NCBI RefSeq assembly: GCF_014203835.1
Contig: NZ_JACHJW010000001.1
Coordinates: forward strand, 2,864,501-2,928,500
Direction: 5' to 3'
From: Micromonospora polyrhachis
Lineage (GTDB): Bacteria > Actinomycetota > Actinomycetes > Mycobacteriales > Micromonosporaceae
DNA: 64,000 nt
The position numbers and the translations under genes were made by a program. The notes under the pieces were generated by a model, which saw only the letters and a list, made by a program, of their open reading frames with translations, was not told the origin of the DNA and ran no database searches. Of this stretch, positions 18,895 to 27,783 are shown in pieces (within the stretch, counting starts at the first letter, position 1; each line of letters starts with the position of its first letter).

Positions 18895-19974
18895 CTAGGA
18901 CGTGACAAACTCCCGGTTCTTGGCGGCCCAATCCGCGACCGCATCCTGCCGCAGAGCGGTGAACAGGCTCGCCCCTCCCGCCGGATCCAATGTCCCGGCC
19001 CTCTTCTCGTCCGACGTCTGGGTCCGGTCAGGCCAACCGATACCCACCGACTTGGCGGCAGGCCCCTGGAACGCGACGAACAGGTCGACGGGCGGTAGGT
19101 CGCCGGTGTCGACCACCGCCCCGTCGCCTACCGTCTGGAGGATCGCCAGCAGTTTCGCCGGGTCGTTGCCGATCCCTCCGCTGGCCAGCTTCGCCACCAG
19201 TGCCTGAAGGAAAAGGTGGCCGTTGCGGTCCCGGTCGTGCGCCCCCTGACGGAGTGTCACCCGCTGCCGAAGCAGGTCCAACGCGGCAGCGCCGTCGAGT
19301 TGCTGGCAGTCAGCCGGGAAGAGCCGCCCGGTGTGGATCGACTTCACCTGTTCGGGCAGGCAGATCTTGACTCCGCCGACCGCGTCGGTGAGTGTGCGCA
19401 GGCCGGAGAAGGTCAACACGGCGCTGCCATCAACCCGAAGCCCGGTCAATTCGGCCACCGTCCGGACCGTCAGTTGGAGCCCGCCCGACATATCCGGCTT
19501 GGCGCCCGGTCGCAGGCTGCCATAGAGAAAGGCCGCGTTCAGCTTGTTGAATCCGTGACCGGGGATCTCCACGCCCAGGTCCCGGGGCAGCGAGATCAGA
19601 TACACCCGGCTCCGGTCCCGAGGGATGTGCACGATCGTCATCGAGTCAGCACGGTTGCCGGTGTCCGCGACCAGTTGCCCATCGACCCCGATCAGTAGAA
19701 AGTTCAGCGCGGTGTCGGGCAGCACGACGGCAGGCGGAGTCACCACGGACGGGCCACCGACCGGCGCGGACTCCGGTGTCGCCACCAGGTCACGACCCAC
19801 CACCGGCACCAGTACGGCCAGCAGCACCGCCAACGCCGTACCGGCGGCTCGAACCTTGAGCTGGCGGCGCCGACGGCGTACCACCATGGTGTCGATGGCG
19901 GACCGGACCGGGCCGGGATCCGGGGTGAGCGTCTCATGCTGGGCAAAGCTCCGCCGCAGGTCATCCTCGATCAT
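18895..19974 (-). CDS. LytR-CpsA-Psr (LCP) protein coupled to a sigma factor
   Basis: A 359-residue type II membrane protein. A ~45-residue Arg-rich cytoplasmic N-terminus (MIEDDLRRSFAQHETLTPDP, RRRRR) precedes one TM helix (near residues 48-64) and an extracellular LCP domain. The LCP core shows LIGVDGQ, GNRADSMTIVHIPRD, VYLISLPRDLGVEIPGHG and the late RQR..L..G..DR..R.G. LCP enzymes transfer glycopolymers from lipid carrier to peptidoglycan. Its ATG overlaps the stop of the upstream sigma gene by 1 nt. The N-terminal region resembles those of membrane partners of SigE-type sigma factors, so it may also modulate that sigma factor. Confidence 0.87.
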   Translation of the reverse strand: MIEDDLRRSFAQHETLTPDPGPVRSAIDTMVVRRRRRQLKVRAAGTALAVLLAVLVPVVGRDLVATPESAPVGGPSVVTPPAVVLPDTALNFLLIGVDGQLVADTGNRADSMTIVHIPRDRSRVYLISLPRDLGVEIPGHGFNKLNAAFLYGSLRPGAKPDMSGGLQLTVRTVAELTGLRVDGSAVLTFSGLRTLTDAVGGVKICLPEQVKSIHTGRLFPADCQQLDGAAALDLLRQRVTLRQGAHDRDRNGHLFLQALVAKLASGGIGNDPAKLLAILQTVGDGAVVDTGDLPPVDLFVAFQGPAAKSVGIGWPDRTQTSDEKRAGTLDPAGGASLFTALRQDAVADWAAKNREFVTS

Positions 19975-20456
19975 CAGCAAACCTCTACAAGTTCAGCCCG
20001 AAGGGTGGCCAGGGCCCGGGAGATGGACGAGCGGACGGTTCCGACGGCGCAGCCGAGCACCTCGGCGATGTCCCCATCCGGTAGGTCCTCGTAGTAACGC
20101 AGCACCAGAGCGGCCCGCTGGCGTCGCGGCAGCCGGTCAAGCCACTGCCAGATCTGGTCCCGCTCCGCACCGACCTCGGCATGGTCGACGACGGTGGCTA
20201 CCTGCTTCTCCGGCTCCGCCCGGAGCAGCACCCGCTTCACCCATGACCCACGCTGCCAGTCGATGTACTGGTTGGTGAGCATCCGGCGCACATAGCGGTC
20301 GGGGGCATCAGCCCTGGCCACCCGCCGCCACTTGAGCTGTACCCGCACCATCGTCTCCTGCACCAGGTCCTGGGCCAGATGCGGATCGCCGGTCAGCATC
20401 ACCGCGTACCGCAGCAGCGCGGTAAGGCGGGAATCGACGAACTCCTCGTACGTCAC
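19974..20456 (-). CDS. SigE-family (ECF) RNA polymerase sigma factor
   Basis: About 160 residues. Region 2 is LLRYAVMLTGDPHLAQDLVQ to RYVRRMLTNQYIDWQRGS; region 4 is LPRRQRAALVLRYYEDLPDG followed by the HTH IAEVLGCAVGTVRSSISRAL. This is the actinobacterial SigE group of ECF sigma factors (start typically YEEFV..R). GTG 20456 sits just after GGAGGT; a GTG two codons earlier is possible. The LCP gene overlaps its 3' end, and no conventional anti-sigma gene is adjacent. Promoters recognised are unknown; envelope homeostasis is a fair guess from the LCP partner. Confidence 0.9.
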   Translation of the reverse strand: MTYEEFVDSRLTALLRYAVMLTGDPHLAQDLVQETMVRVQLKWRRVARADAPDRYVRRMLTNQYIDWQRGSWVKRVLLRAEPEKQVATVVDHAEVGAERDQIWQWLDRLPRRQRAALVLRYYEDLPDGDIAEVLGCAVGTVRSSISRALATLRAELVEVC

Positions 20457-20620
20457 TGGCACCTCCAGATGTCCACATCGGGTGGACGGGATCACCGCTC
20501 GAAAACGTTGCGATTTTGACGGCCGTCTTTCCGTTGGACCCCAGGATGGGACAGCAGTGCGTGTAGATCAGCGCTACGCTCCGCTGACTTCAGCGAATTC
20601 CCACCCGGAGGAACCCCTTG

Positions 20621-21917
20621 ATGTGGAACAAAACGGTCCGGCGGCTACTCGCCGGCCTCGGTGTCGCGGGCGCGTTCGTCGCCGCCGCGAGCCCGGTATC
20701 AGCGCAAGCCTCGGACGTAGAACTCAGCGTCTACTTCTCCAACACCACCATCGCCGCAGGCAGCACGGGCAAGGTCGACTACCCGATCGTCTTCAGCTCC
20801 GCCCCGGTGGTCGTATACGACCTCACAGTGCGATACGACCTCACCGACCTCGTCGGAAAGGTGGCCCATCGCCATCGTCCCCACGGGCAACGCGCAGGTT
20901 GGCGACGAGGGCAATCTCGAGGTCAGCTTCAGCGCGGCCGGCTACCCCGCCGTCACCAGCAATGCCACCATCCGGGTCGGCGAGGGGGTCGACCTCGCGG
21001 CCGGGCCGGAGACGACCCTGACCGCCGCGCCCGGCGACACCTTCACCAGCCCTCTCGTCGTCCGCAACGTCGGCACGACGACGGCCACCGGCGTGAGCGT
21101 GCTTTTCGACAACGACCATGCGATCCAGCCCATCGGGCGATACAGCAACTGCCTCTACCAGGGCGATCGGCTAAAGGCCTGTCACTTCACGACGTCGATG
21201 AGTCCGGGCAGTACCTACACCGCGATCCTGCCCTACGCGCTCGGGGTGGACACCTACGCCCCAGGCTACGCATGGGGGAACACCAAGCTGATGACGCGAG
21301 CAGAGTTCGACGACTTCGCGGCATACCTGCGGCGCCGCTCGGTTTCGCTCGGTGAGCCCGGCACCGAGGGCGAACTCGCCCTGACCGAGGTTTCTGGTGT
21401 CCGCACCCAGGGCGACCAGGCCGACACCGACCCGACCAACGCGTGGAGCCACTTCGAGATCACGGTCACCGGCGTGAACGGTACGGACCTGTACGCGATC
21501 GGGGACAGCGTGACCGGCAACGTCGGCGATGTGGTCACCGTGACCGTCGGATTCGGCAACAACGGTCCGGCTTCGCTCGACTACACCCGGACCGGTGCCG
21601 TGGTTACCAAGATCGACGTGAACGTACCCACCGGAACGACCGCAGTCAGCGTGCCCAACTCGTGCTTGCCCCGTGACGGCGACCGCATCGATGGCCAGAA
21701 TCCGGGCAAGCCGGGTATGCCCAGCTACCGGTGCTACCCTGGCTCGTTCTCGCAGGTCGGTAAGCAGCACGTCGTCGAGTTGGGGCTACGTATCGACAGC
21801 GTCATCCCCAACGCGGCCGGTAAGGTCACGATCAACGCCAGATGCGGGTGCGAAGGCTTCGTCAACGATCTCGACCCAAGCAACGACATGGTGCAACTGC
21901 TGGTCAACGCGAGCTAG
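20621..21917 (+). pseudogene. Secreted protein with DUF11/CARDB-like repeats, interrupted by one frameshift
   Basis: ATG 20621 follows GGAGGA at 8 nt. A signal peptide (MWNKTVRRLLAGLGVAGAF, cleavage near VSAQA-S) leads to beta-rich repeats, but the frame breaks near 20864-20868. Reading GCCC as GCC restores an unbroken product, V-A-I-A-I-V-P-T-G, through VTSNATIRVGEGVDL and LVVRNVGTTTATGVSVLF to the stop at 21917 (about 431 residues). Two related immunoglobulin-like units, NVGTTTATGV and NNGPASLDYTR, resemble CARDB/DUF11 surface domains. No LPXTG or TM anchor is seen. The single-base nature of the lesion allows a sequencing error, so the gene may be intact in reality. Confidence 0.75.
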
Positions 21918-21968
21918 CGAGTCGAACGGCGACGCGGACCCGGTTCGTCGCCTGATCGTTCCTGTCGC

Positions 21969-22005
21969 AGTGCCCCGCCGACCGGCGTCCGGTCGGCGGG
22001 GCACT
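21969..22005 (+). terminator. Perfect 17-bp hairpin
   Basis: Arm 21969-21985 pairs perfectly with 21989-22005 around a 3-nt loop (CGT), followed by CTAACG. It lies 52 nt after the secreted-protein stop and before hen1. Confidence 0.88.
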
Positions 22006-22068
22006 CTAACGTAGGGCCCACATAAATGCGGGCGACCGTTCGAGGTCTCGACTGTCATCATTGCCGGC

Positions 22069-23640
22069 GTGCTGATCACCGTCTCCACCACGCACCGCCC
22101 GGCGACCGACCTTGGCTACCTGCTGGTCAAGCATCCGGACCGAGCGCACTCGTTCGAGGTACCCACCGGTACGGCCCACGTGCTCTATCCGGAGGCGTCC
22201 GAGGCCCGCTGCACGGCGGCGTTGTTGCTCGACGTCGACCCGCTGCGGCTGACCGCCGCGCGCGGCAAGGGCAACGGCCGGGGTACGACCCCGGAGGGCT
22301 TCACCCTCGGCCAGTACGTCAACGACCGGCCGTACGCGGCGACGAGCCTGCTCGCCTCGGCGCTGGCCAAGGTGTTCCGGTCCGCCCTGCGCGGCGCCTC
22401 GAAGGACCGGCCGGAGTTGGCCGCCACCCCGATCCCGTTGGAGATCGGCATCCCGGTGCTGCGCTGCCGGGGCGGCGCGGAACTGGCCGACCGCCTCTTC
22501 ACCCCGTTGGGCTGGGCGGTGACCGCCGGTGCGGTACCGCTCGACGACCAGCACCCCGAGTGGGGAGACAGCCGATACGTCGACCTCACGCTGACCGGCA
22601 CCGTACGGCTCGCCGACGCACTCAACCACCTCTACGTCCTGCTGCCTGTACTGGACGACGCCAAGCACTACTGGGTCGCGCCGGACGAGATCGACAAGCT
22701 GCTCCGGGCCGGTGACGGGTGGCTCGCCCAGCATCCCGAGCGAAGCCTGATCATCCGGCGCTACCTTGCCCATCGGCGCTCCCTGGCTGGCAAGGCACTT
22801 GGCCGGCTCGCCGAACTCCAGTCGGCCGAGATGCGACTCAGTGACGACGCGGTGGAGCCGGACAGCATCGACCCCGCCACCTCACCGGACGCAAACGGCC
22901 CGGCAGACTCGTCGGACGCAACCAGCCCGGCCAAGCGACAGTCCCTGGCGGTACAGCGGCGGGCAGCCGTACTGGCGACGCTGGTAAACAGCGGCGCGAC
23001 CCGGGTGCTCGACCTGGGCTGTGGCCCCGGGGCACTGCTGGCCGACCTGATCCGCGACCGGCGCTACACCGAGATCGTCGGTACCGACGTGTCGTCCGTG
23101 ACACTGGCGATGGCCGAGCGCCGGCTACGGCTGGACCGGCTGCCGCAGCGGCAACGTGACCGGATCAAGTTGTGGCAGTCGGCCCTGACCTACCGCGACG
23201 ACCGACTGCGCGGCTTCGACGCCGCAGTGCTGATGGAGGTCGTCGAGCACGTCGACCCACCTCGGCTGCCGGCCCTGGCTGGTGCGGTGTTCGGCCACGC
23301 CCAGCCGGCGACGGTGATCGTGACGACCCCGAACGTGGAGTACAACGTGCGTTACGAGGGCCTGGCCCCGGGGGCGATGCGCCACACCGACCACCGCTTC
23401 GAATGGACCCGGGAGCAGTTCGCTGCCTGGGCCGACGAGGTCGGTCGGACGTACGGCTACCAGGTGTCGATCAGCGGGGTGGGCGACACCGATGTCGAGG
23501 TGGGCTGCCCCACCCAACTCGCCGTGTTCACCCGCAGCACCGGCAGCGCTCCCGCCGGGAACAGCACCGCCGGGAACAGCACCGCCGGGAACAGCACCGC
23601 TACGGACAGCACCGACGAGCGCGTAAAGGAAGCACTGTGA
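22069..23640 (+). CDS. hen1: Hen1, 3'-terminal RNA ribose 2'-O-methyltransferase
   Basis: A 523-residue two-domain Hen1. The N-terminal half (residues 1-245) is the bacterial Hen1 domain that activates the Pnkp ligase. A ~40-residue Ser/Asp/Pro linker follows. The C-terminal methyltransferase has the SAM loop VLDLGCGPGALL, the metal-site region VLMEVVEHVDPPRLPAL and VIVTTPNVEYNVRYEG, ending TDHRFEWTREQFAAWADEV. It 2'-O-methylates the 3' end of cleaved RNA before ligation so the repaired RNA resists re-cleavage. GTG 22069 has no clear Shine-Dalgarno and may be leaderless. It overlaps pnkp by 4 nt. The C-terminus carries GNSTA repeats. Confidence 0.94.
   Translation: MLITVSTTHRPATDLGYLLVKHPDRAHSFEVPTGTAHVLYPEASEARCTAALLLDVDPLRLTAARGKGNGRGTTPEGFTLGQYVNDRPYAATSLLASALAKVFRSALRGASKDRPELAATPIPLEIGIPVLRCRGGAELADRLFTPLGWAVTAGAVPLDDQHPEWGDSRYVDLTLTGTVRLADALNHLYVLLPVLDDAKHYWVAPDEIDKLLRAGDGWLAQHPERSLIIRRYLAHRRSLAGKALGRLAELQSAEMRLSDDAVEPDSIDPATSPDANGPADSSDATSPAKRQSLAVQRRAAVLATLVNSGATRVLDLGCGPGALLADLIRDRRYTEIVGTDVSSVTLAMAERRLRLDRLPQRQRDRIKLWQSALTYRDDRLRGFDAAVLMEVVEHVDPPRLPALAGAVFGHAQPATVIVTTPNVEYNVRYEGLAPGAMRHTDHRFEWTREQFAAWADEVGRTYGYQVSISGVGDTDVEVGCPTQLAVFTRSTGSAPAGNSTAGNSTAGNSTATDSTDERVKEAL
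23554..23613 (+). repeat. 15-bp tandem repeat in hen1 3' end
   Basis: GCCGGGAACAGCACC occurs three times in perfect tandem (23554-23568, 23569-23583, 23584-23598), plus a degenerate fourth unit to 23613. It codes for repeated A-G-N-S-T and keeps frame, so copy number can vary harmlessly. Confidence 0.92.
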
Positions 23641-26183
23641 CCAGCCTCGACATTCCCGAACTGGCCCTGGTCGCCCTGGTCGGCATCTCCGGGTCGGGCA
23701 AGTCCACCTTCGCCCACCGGCACTTCGCCGCCACCCAGGTGCTCTCCTCCGACGCGTTCAGGGCGATGGTGGCCGACGACGAGAACGACCAGTCCGCGTC
23801 GGCGGAGGCGTTCGACGCGCTGCACTACATCGCCGGCAAGCGGCTGCGGGCTCGCCGACTGACCGTCGTGGACGCCACCAACCTGCAACCGCACGCCCGT
23901 GCCGCACTGGTGAAGGTCGCCCGCGAGCACGACGTACTGCCGGTGGCGATCGTGCTCGACGTACCCGAGCCACTGTGCTGGGAGCGTACGCAGGCCCGCC
24001 CGGACCGGACCTTCGGCCGCCAGGTGCTCGGCCGGATGCGCCGCGACCTGCAACGCTCGGTCGCCCGGCTGGGGCGGGAGGGCTTCCGCAAGGTGCACGT
24101 GCTGCGGGACGTCGACGAGATCGACGCGGTCGAGATCCGCTACGAGAAACTGTTCAACGACCGGAAGGAGCTGACCGGCCCGTTCGACATCGTCGGTGAC
24201 GTGCACGGCTGCCGGGCCGAGTTGGAGGCGTTGCTGGTCCGGCTGGGCTGGACTCTGCACACCGATGCCGACGGGCGGCCGGTGGACGCTACCCACCCGG
24301 AGGGTCGTACCGCCGTCTTCGTCGGTGACCTGGTGGACCGGGGTCCGGACTCGCCGGGCGTACTCCGGTTGGTGATGGGGATGGTCGCGGCCGGCAACGC
24401 GCTCTGCGTGCCGGGTAACCACGAGCAGAAGCTGCTGCGCAAGCTGCGTGGTCGTAACGTCACGGTGTCGCACGGCCTGGCCGAGACGCTGGCCCAACTG
24501 GAGACCGAGGATCCGACCTTCGTCGCCGAGGCCGCCGCCTTCATCGACGGCCTGGTCAGCCACTACCTGCTGGACGACGGCCGGCTGGTGGTGGCGCACG
24601 CCGGGCTCAAGGAGGAGTACCAGGGCCGGGCCTCCGGTCGGGTACGGGCGTTCGCCCTGTTCGGGGAGACCACCGGGGAAACCGACGAGTACGGCCTGCC
24701 GGTGCGCTACCCGTGGGCCCGCGACTACCGGGGCTCGGCGATGGTGGTCTACGGGCACACCCCCACCCCGACGCCCGAGTGGGTGAACAACACCATCTGC
24801 ATCGACACCGGATGCGTCTTCGGCGGTTCGCTGACCGCCCTGCGCTACCCGGAGCGCGATCTCGTCTCGGTCCCGGCCGCGAAGGAGTACTACGCACCGG
24901 CCCGACCGCTGGTGCCGGTGACCGCCGACCCGGTACGTCAGGACGGGATGCTCGACCTGGCCGACGTGACCGGACGGCGGCACGTCGACTACGGCTACGG
25001 CACGGTGACGATCGCGGCGGAACAGGCGGCAGCGGCGCTGGAGGTGATGAGCCGGTTCTCGGTGGATCCGCGCTGGCTGCCGTGGCTGCCGCCGACGATG
25101 GCACCGTGTTCGACCTCGACGGTCGACGGTTTCCTGGAGCACCCGGCCCAGGCGTTCGCCGACTACCGGGCGGCCGGCGTGCAGCGGGTGGTCTGCGAGG
25201 AGAAGCACATGGGCTCCCGCGCGGTGGTGCTGGTCTGCCGGGACGACACCGTCGACTTCGGCGGGGGCGGCCCGGTGCCCGGTGGTGGGGTGGTCTACAC
25301 CCGTACCGGCCGGCCGTTCTTCGGTGACCCGTTGGACGCCGAACTGCTGTCCCGGGTCCGGGCCGCAGTGACCACCGCCGGACTGTGGGCGGAACTGGAC
25401 ACCGACTGGTTGCTGCTCGACTGCGAACTGCTGCCCTGGTCGGCCAAGGCGATGGGGCTGATCCGGGAGCAGTACGCCAGCGTCGGCGCGGCCGGACGGT
25501 CCGCTCTGCCCCCGGTGCTCGGCGTACTGGACGGGGCGGTCGACCGTGGCCTGCCGGTGGCGGAGCTACGGGACCGGATGGCCCGACGGTTTGCCGACGT
25601 GACCGCTTACTCCGCCGCATACCGGGCATACGTGGCACCGACCAATGGGCTGGCCGGGGTGACGCTGGCACCGTTCGCGGTCCTGGCCAGTGCGGGTGCG
25701 TCCCACGCCGGAAAGGACCACGGTTGGCATCTCGCCCTGGCCGACCGGCTGCACGCTGCCGACCCGACGTTGTTCTCTCCGACACAGCGCCGGGTGGTGG
25801 ATCTCACCGACGAGACGGCGGTAGCGGCGGCAACGGACTGGTGGTGGGAGCTGACCTCGGCCGGCGGCGAGGGCATGGTGGTCAAGCCGTACGCGGGTCT
25901 GGCGGCGGTCGACGGGCGGGGACGCCTGCTCCAGCCCGGCGTGAAGTGCCGTGGCCGGGAGTACCTGCGGATCATCTACGGACCGGAGTACACCGAACCG
26001 GAGCAGCTCGCGGCGCTGCGCCAGCGGTCGCTGGGGCGGAAACGGGGACTGGCGCTCCGCGAACACGGGCTCGGCCTGGCCGCACTCGACCGACTCGCGG
26101 ACGGGGCACCGCTGTGGCGTCGACACGAGTTGGTCTTCGCCGTCCTCGCCTGCGAGTCGGAGCCGGTCGATCCACGCCTGTAG
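23637..26183 (+). CDS. pnkp: Pnkp, polynucleotide kinase-phosphatase-ligase
   Basis: An 848-residue trifunctional RNA-repair enzyme. The N-terminal 5'-kinase has the P-loop GISGSGKST (residues 16-24) and a DATNL motif. The central metallophosphoesterase shows IVGDVHGCRAE, FVGDLVDRGPDSPG, VPGNHEQK and YGHTPTPTPEW, and heals 2',3'-cyclic phosphate ends. The C-terminal ligase/adenylyltransferase has the nucleotidyl Lys in CEEKHMGSRAVV (about residue 523), LLDCELLPWS and GMVVKPY. GTG 23637 overlaps the hen1 stop (GTGA). It acts with Hen1 to repair ribotoxin-cut tRNA or other RNA in the cytosol. Frame and motifs are intact throughout. Confidence 0.96.
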   Translation: MTSLDIPELALVALVGISGSGKSTFAHRHFAATQVLSSDAFRAMVADDENDQSASAEAFDALHYIAGKRLRARRLTVVDATNLQPHARAALVKVAREHDVLPVAIVLDVPEPLCWERTQARPDRTFGRQVLGRMRRDLQRSVARLGREGFRKVHVLRDVDEIDAVEIRYEKLFNDRKELTGPFDIVGDVHGCRAELEALLVRLGWTLHTDADGRPVDATHPEGRTAVFVGDLVDRGPDSPGVLRLVMGMVAAGNALCVPGNHEQKLLRKLRGRNVTVSHGLAETLAQLETEDPTFVAEAAAFIDGLVSHYLLDDGRLVVAHAGLKEEYQGRASGRVRAFALFGETTGETDEYGLPVRYPWARDYRGSAMVVYGHTPTPTPEWVNNTICIDTGCVFGGSLTALRYPERDLVSVPAAKEYYAPARPLVPVTADPVRQDGMLDLADVTGRRHVDYGYGTVTIAAEQAAAALEVMSRFSVDPRWLPWLPPTMAPCSTSTVDGFLEHPAQAFADYRAAGVQRVVCEEKHMGSRAVVLVCRDDTVDFGGGGPVPGGGVVYTRTGRPFFGDPLDAELLSRVRAAVTTAGLWAELDTDWLLLDCELLPWSAKAMGLIREQYASVGAAGRSALPPVLGVLDGAVDRGLPVAELRDRMARRFADVTAYSAAYRAYVAPTNGLAGVTLAPFAVLASAGASHAGKDHGWHLALADRLHAADPTLFSPTQRRVVDLTDETAVAAATDWWWELTSAGGEGMVVKPYAGLAAVDGRGRLLQPGVKCRGREYLRIIYGPEYTEPEQLAALRQRSLGRKRGLALREHGLGLAALDRLADGAPLWRRHELVFAVLACESEPVDPRL

Positions 26184-26329
26184 AGGGGTGTGACGTCCCG
26201 CACCGGGGGTATCGGGAGGCCGCCTAGACTTACCTTTCGTGCCCGTCGCCGGTGGCGGGCAGAGACCATGCCACCGGCACCATGGGGATGAAAGCCGACA
26301 CCTGACCGAAAGACATCGGAGGTCACCTC

Positions 26330-27415
26330 GTGCCGACGCCCACCGCCACCCTGGCCCTGGGGCCCGATTTCCTGGATCCGGAGTGGTTGATCTCGACCTT
26401 CGGGCTGCTCGGCATCCTGGTCATCATCTTCGCCGAATCCGGCCTGCTGATCGGGTTCTTCCTGCCCGGCGACTCGCTGCTGTTCACCACCGGCCTGCTC
26501 ACCGCCGACGGGCAGTACATCACCTACCCGCTGTGGCTGGTGTGTCTGCTGATCACGATCGCGGCTATCGCCGGCGACCAGGTGGGTTACCTGTTCGGGC
26601 GGCGAGTCGGACCAGCGCTGTTCCGGCGGCCCAACTCACGGCTGTTCAAGCAGGAGAACCTGCTCAAGGCACATGAGTTCTTCGAGAAGTACGGTGCCCG
26701 CTCGATCGTCCTGGCCCGTTTCGTGCCCATCGTCCGGACCTTCACGCCGATCGTGGCCGGGGTGAGCCGGATGAACTACAAGACGTTCGTGATCTACAAC
26801 GTCATCGGTGGCGTCCTCTGGGGCACCGGTGTCACCGTGCTGGGCTACTTCCTCGGCCAGATCCCGTTCGTCAAGGCCAACATCGAGTTCATCCTGGTCG
26901 CAATCGTCTTCATCTCGGTCGTGCCGATCATCATCGAACTGCTCCGGGCCCGGATGGGCGCGAAGAAGGGCACCAGCCCCGAGGAGAAGGTCGCCGCCGA
27001 GCAGGCTATCCAGGAGACCCAGCAGCACTACGACCAGCAGCGGGCGTACGGCCAGCAGGCGGTCTACGGCTCGCAGCCCGTCTACGGACAGCAGTCCTCG
27101 TACGACGCCCAGCCGTCGTACGGCCAGCAGCAGCCCTCATACGGCCAGCAGGGATACGGGCAGGAGCAGCAGCACTCGTACGGGCAGCAGGCGCCATACG
27201 GGCAGCAGGGATACGGGCAGGATCAGCAGCCCTCATACGGCCAGCAGGGATACGGGCAGGAGCAGCAGCACTCGTACGGGCAGCAGACGCCGCACGGGCA
27301 GTCCTCGTACGATCCGCAGCCGTCGTACGGGCAGCAGCAACACGGCCAGCAGGCACCGTACGGGCAGTCCTCGTACGGACAGCAGGGACACGGGCAGCAG
27401 CCCTACGGGCAGTAG
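26330..27415 (+). CDS. DedA-family membrane protein with Tyr/Gly/Gln-rich tail
   Basis: A 361-residue protein. Residues 1-215 are a complete DedA domain: two re-entrant/TM segments, the signature [55 protein letters not shown], and two C-terminal TM helices. DedA proteins flip undecaprenyl phosphate or phospholipids across the membrane. The last ~130 residues are cytoplasmic-side low complexity built from [13 protein letters not shown] and related units, nearly lacking hydrophobics other than Tyr. GTG 26330 is preceded by CGGAGG at about 7 nt. The DedA part should be functional; the tail is unusual and of unknown role. Confidence 0.9.
   Translation: MPTPTATLALGPDFLDPEWLISTFGLLGILVIIFAESGLLIGFFLPGDSLLFTTGLLTADGQYITYPLWLVCLLITIAAIAGDQVGYLFGRRVGPALFRRPNSRLFKQENLLKAHEFFEKYGARSIVLARFVPIVRTFTPIVAGVSRMNYKTFVIYNVIGGVLWGTGVTVLGYFLGQIPFVKANIEFILVAIVFISVVPIIIELLRARMGAKKGTSPEEKVAAEQAIQETQQHYDQQRAYGQQAVYGSQPVYGQQSSYDAQPSYGQQQPSYGQQGYGQEQQHSYGQQAPYGQQGYGQDQQPSYGQQGYGQEQQHSYGQQTPHGQSSYDPQPSYGQQQHGQQAPYGQSSYGQQGHGQQPYGQ
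27028..27412 (+). repeat. YGQQ-type coding repeats in dedA
   Basis: Degenerate tandem codons for Y-G-Q-Q, S-Y-G-Q and G-Y-G-Q fill the last ~380 bp of the gene. A longer unit reading [20 protein letters not shown] recurs (around 27126 and 27225), showing recent expansion by duplication. Confidence 0.88.
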
Positions 27416-27705
27416 AACAGCTTTCGCGAGAGCGAACGGTCGTCATGGCTGAGCCGGCACTGCCGGTTCACGCCGTGGCGGCCGTAGACCGCTGTAGGCG
27501 GACAGCTCAATCGCCTTTGGGTGTGACCGGAATGACAATGAGCGGAACAGGGCTCACGCTCGTCAATCCAGACGAGAACACGAAGATGGCGACACCAGCG
27601 GTGAATATCAACCCCGCGTAGTGATCCGCGCCGATAGCTGTCACCGCGTCACGAGAACAGGTGCGGTTCACGTTCGTCGATCTCAGCTGTGAAGCATGCA
27701 CATAT

Positions 27706-27731
27706 ACCAGGTGTGCTCGATCACACCTGGT
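27706..27731. repeat. Perfect 10-bp inverted repeat
   Basis: ACCAGGTGTG (27706-27715) and CACACCTGGT (27722-27731) flank a 6-nt loop. It stands 6 nt from the arsR terminator hairpin, so it may be a second terminator stem or a protein-binding palindrome. Confidence 0.65.
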
Positions 27732-27736
27732 TGAGT

Positions 27737-27770
27737 GTCTGGTGCCGCCCCGATCAGGACGGCACCAGAC
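27737..27770 (-). terminator. Hairpin downstream of arsR
   Basis: GTCTGGTGCCG (27737-27747) pairs perfectly with 27760-27770 around a 12-nt loop, 13 nt beyond the arsR stop. Confidence 0.75.
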
Positions 27771-27783
27771 GGCACAGCCTGAT

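Larger units (their letters stand above)
27416..27783. other. Gene-free, lower-GC region between dedA and arsR
   Basis: Apart from two hairpins near its right end, nothing is well supported. A 64-codon minus-strand frame (27507-27701) encodes a hydrophobic stretch but lacks a ribosome-binding site and typical codon use; it is not called. The base composition is lower in GC than its flanks. Confidence 0.6.

Noticed and set aside
20860-20870. Programmed ribosomal frameshift in the secreted protein
   Set aside because: No slippery heptamer or downstream pseudoknot is seen; a one-base error or mutation is simpler.
27507-27701. 64-codon hydrophobic minus-strand frame
   Set aside because: No ribosome-binding site, atypical codon use, not linked to neighbours.
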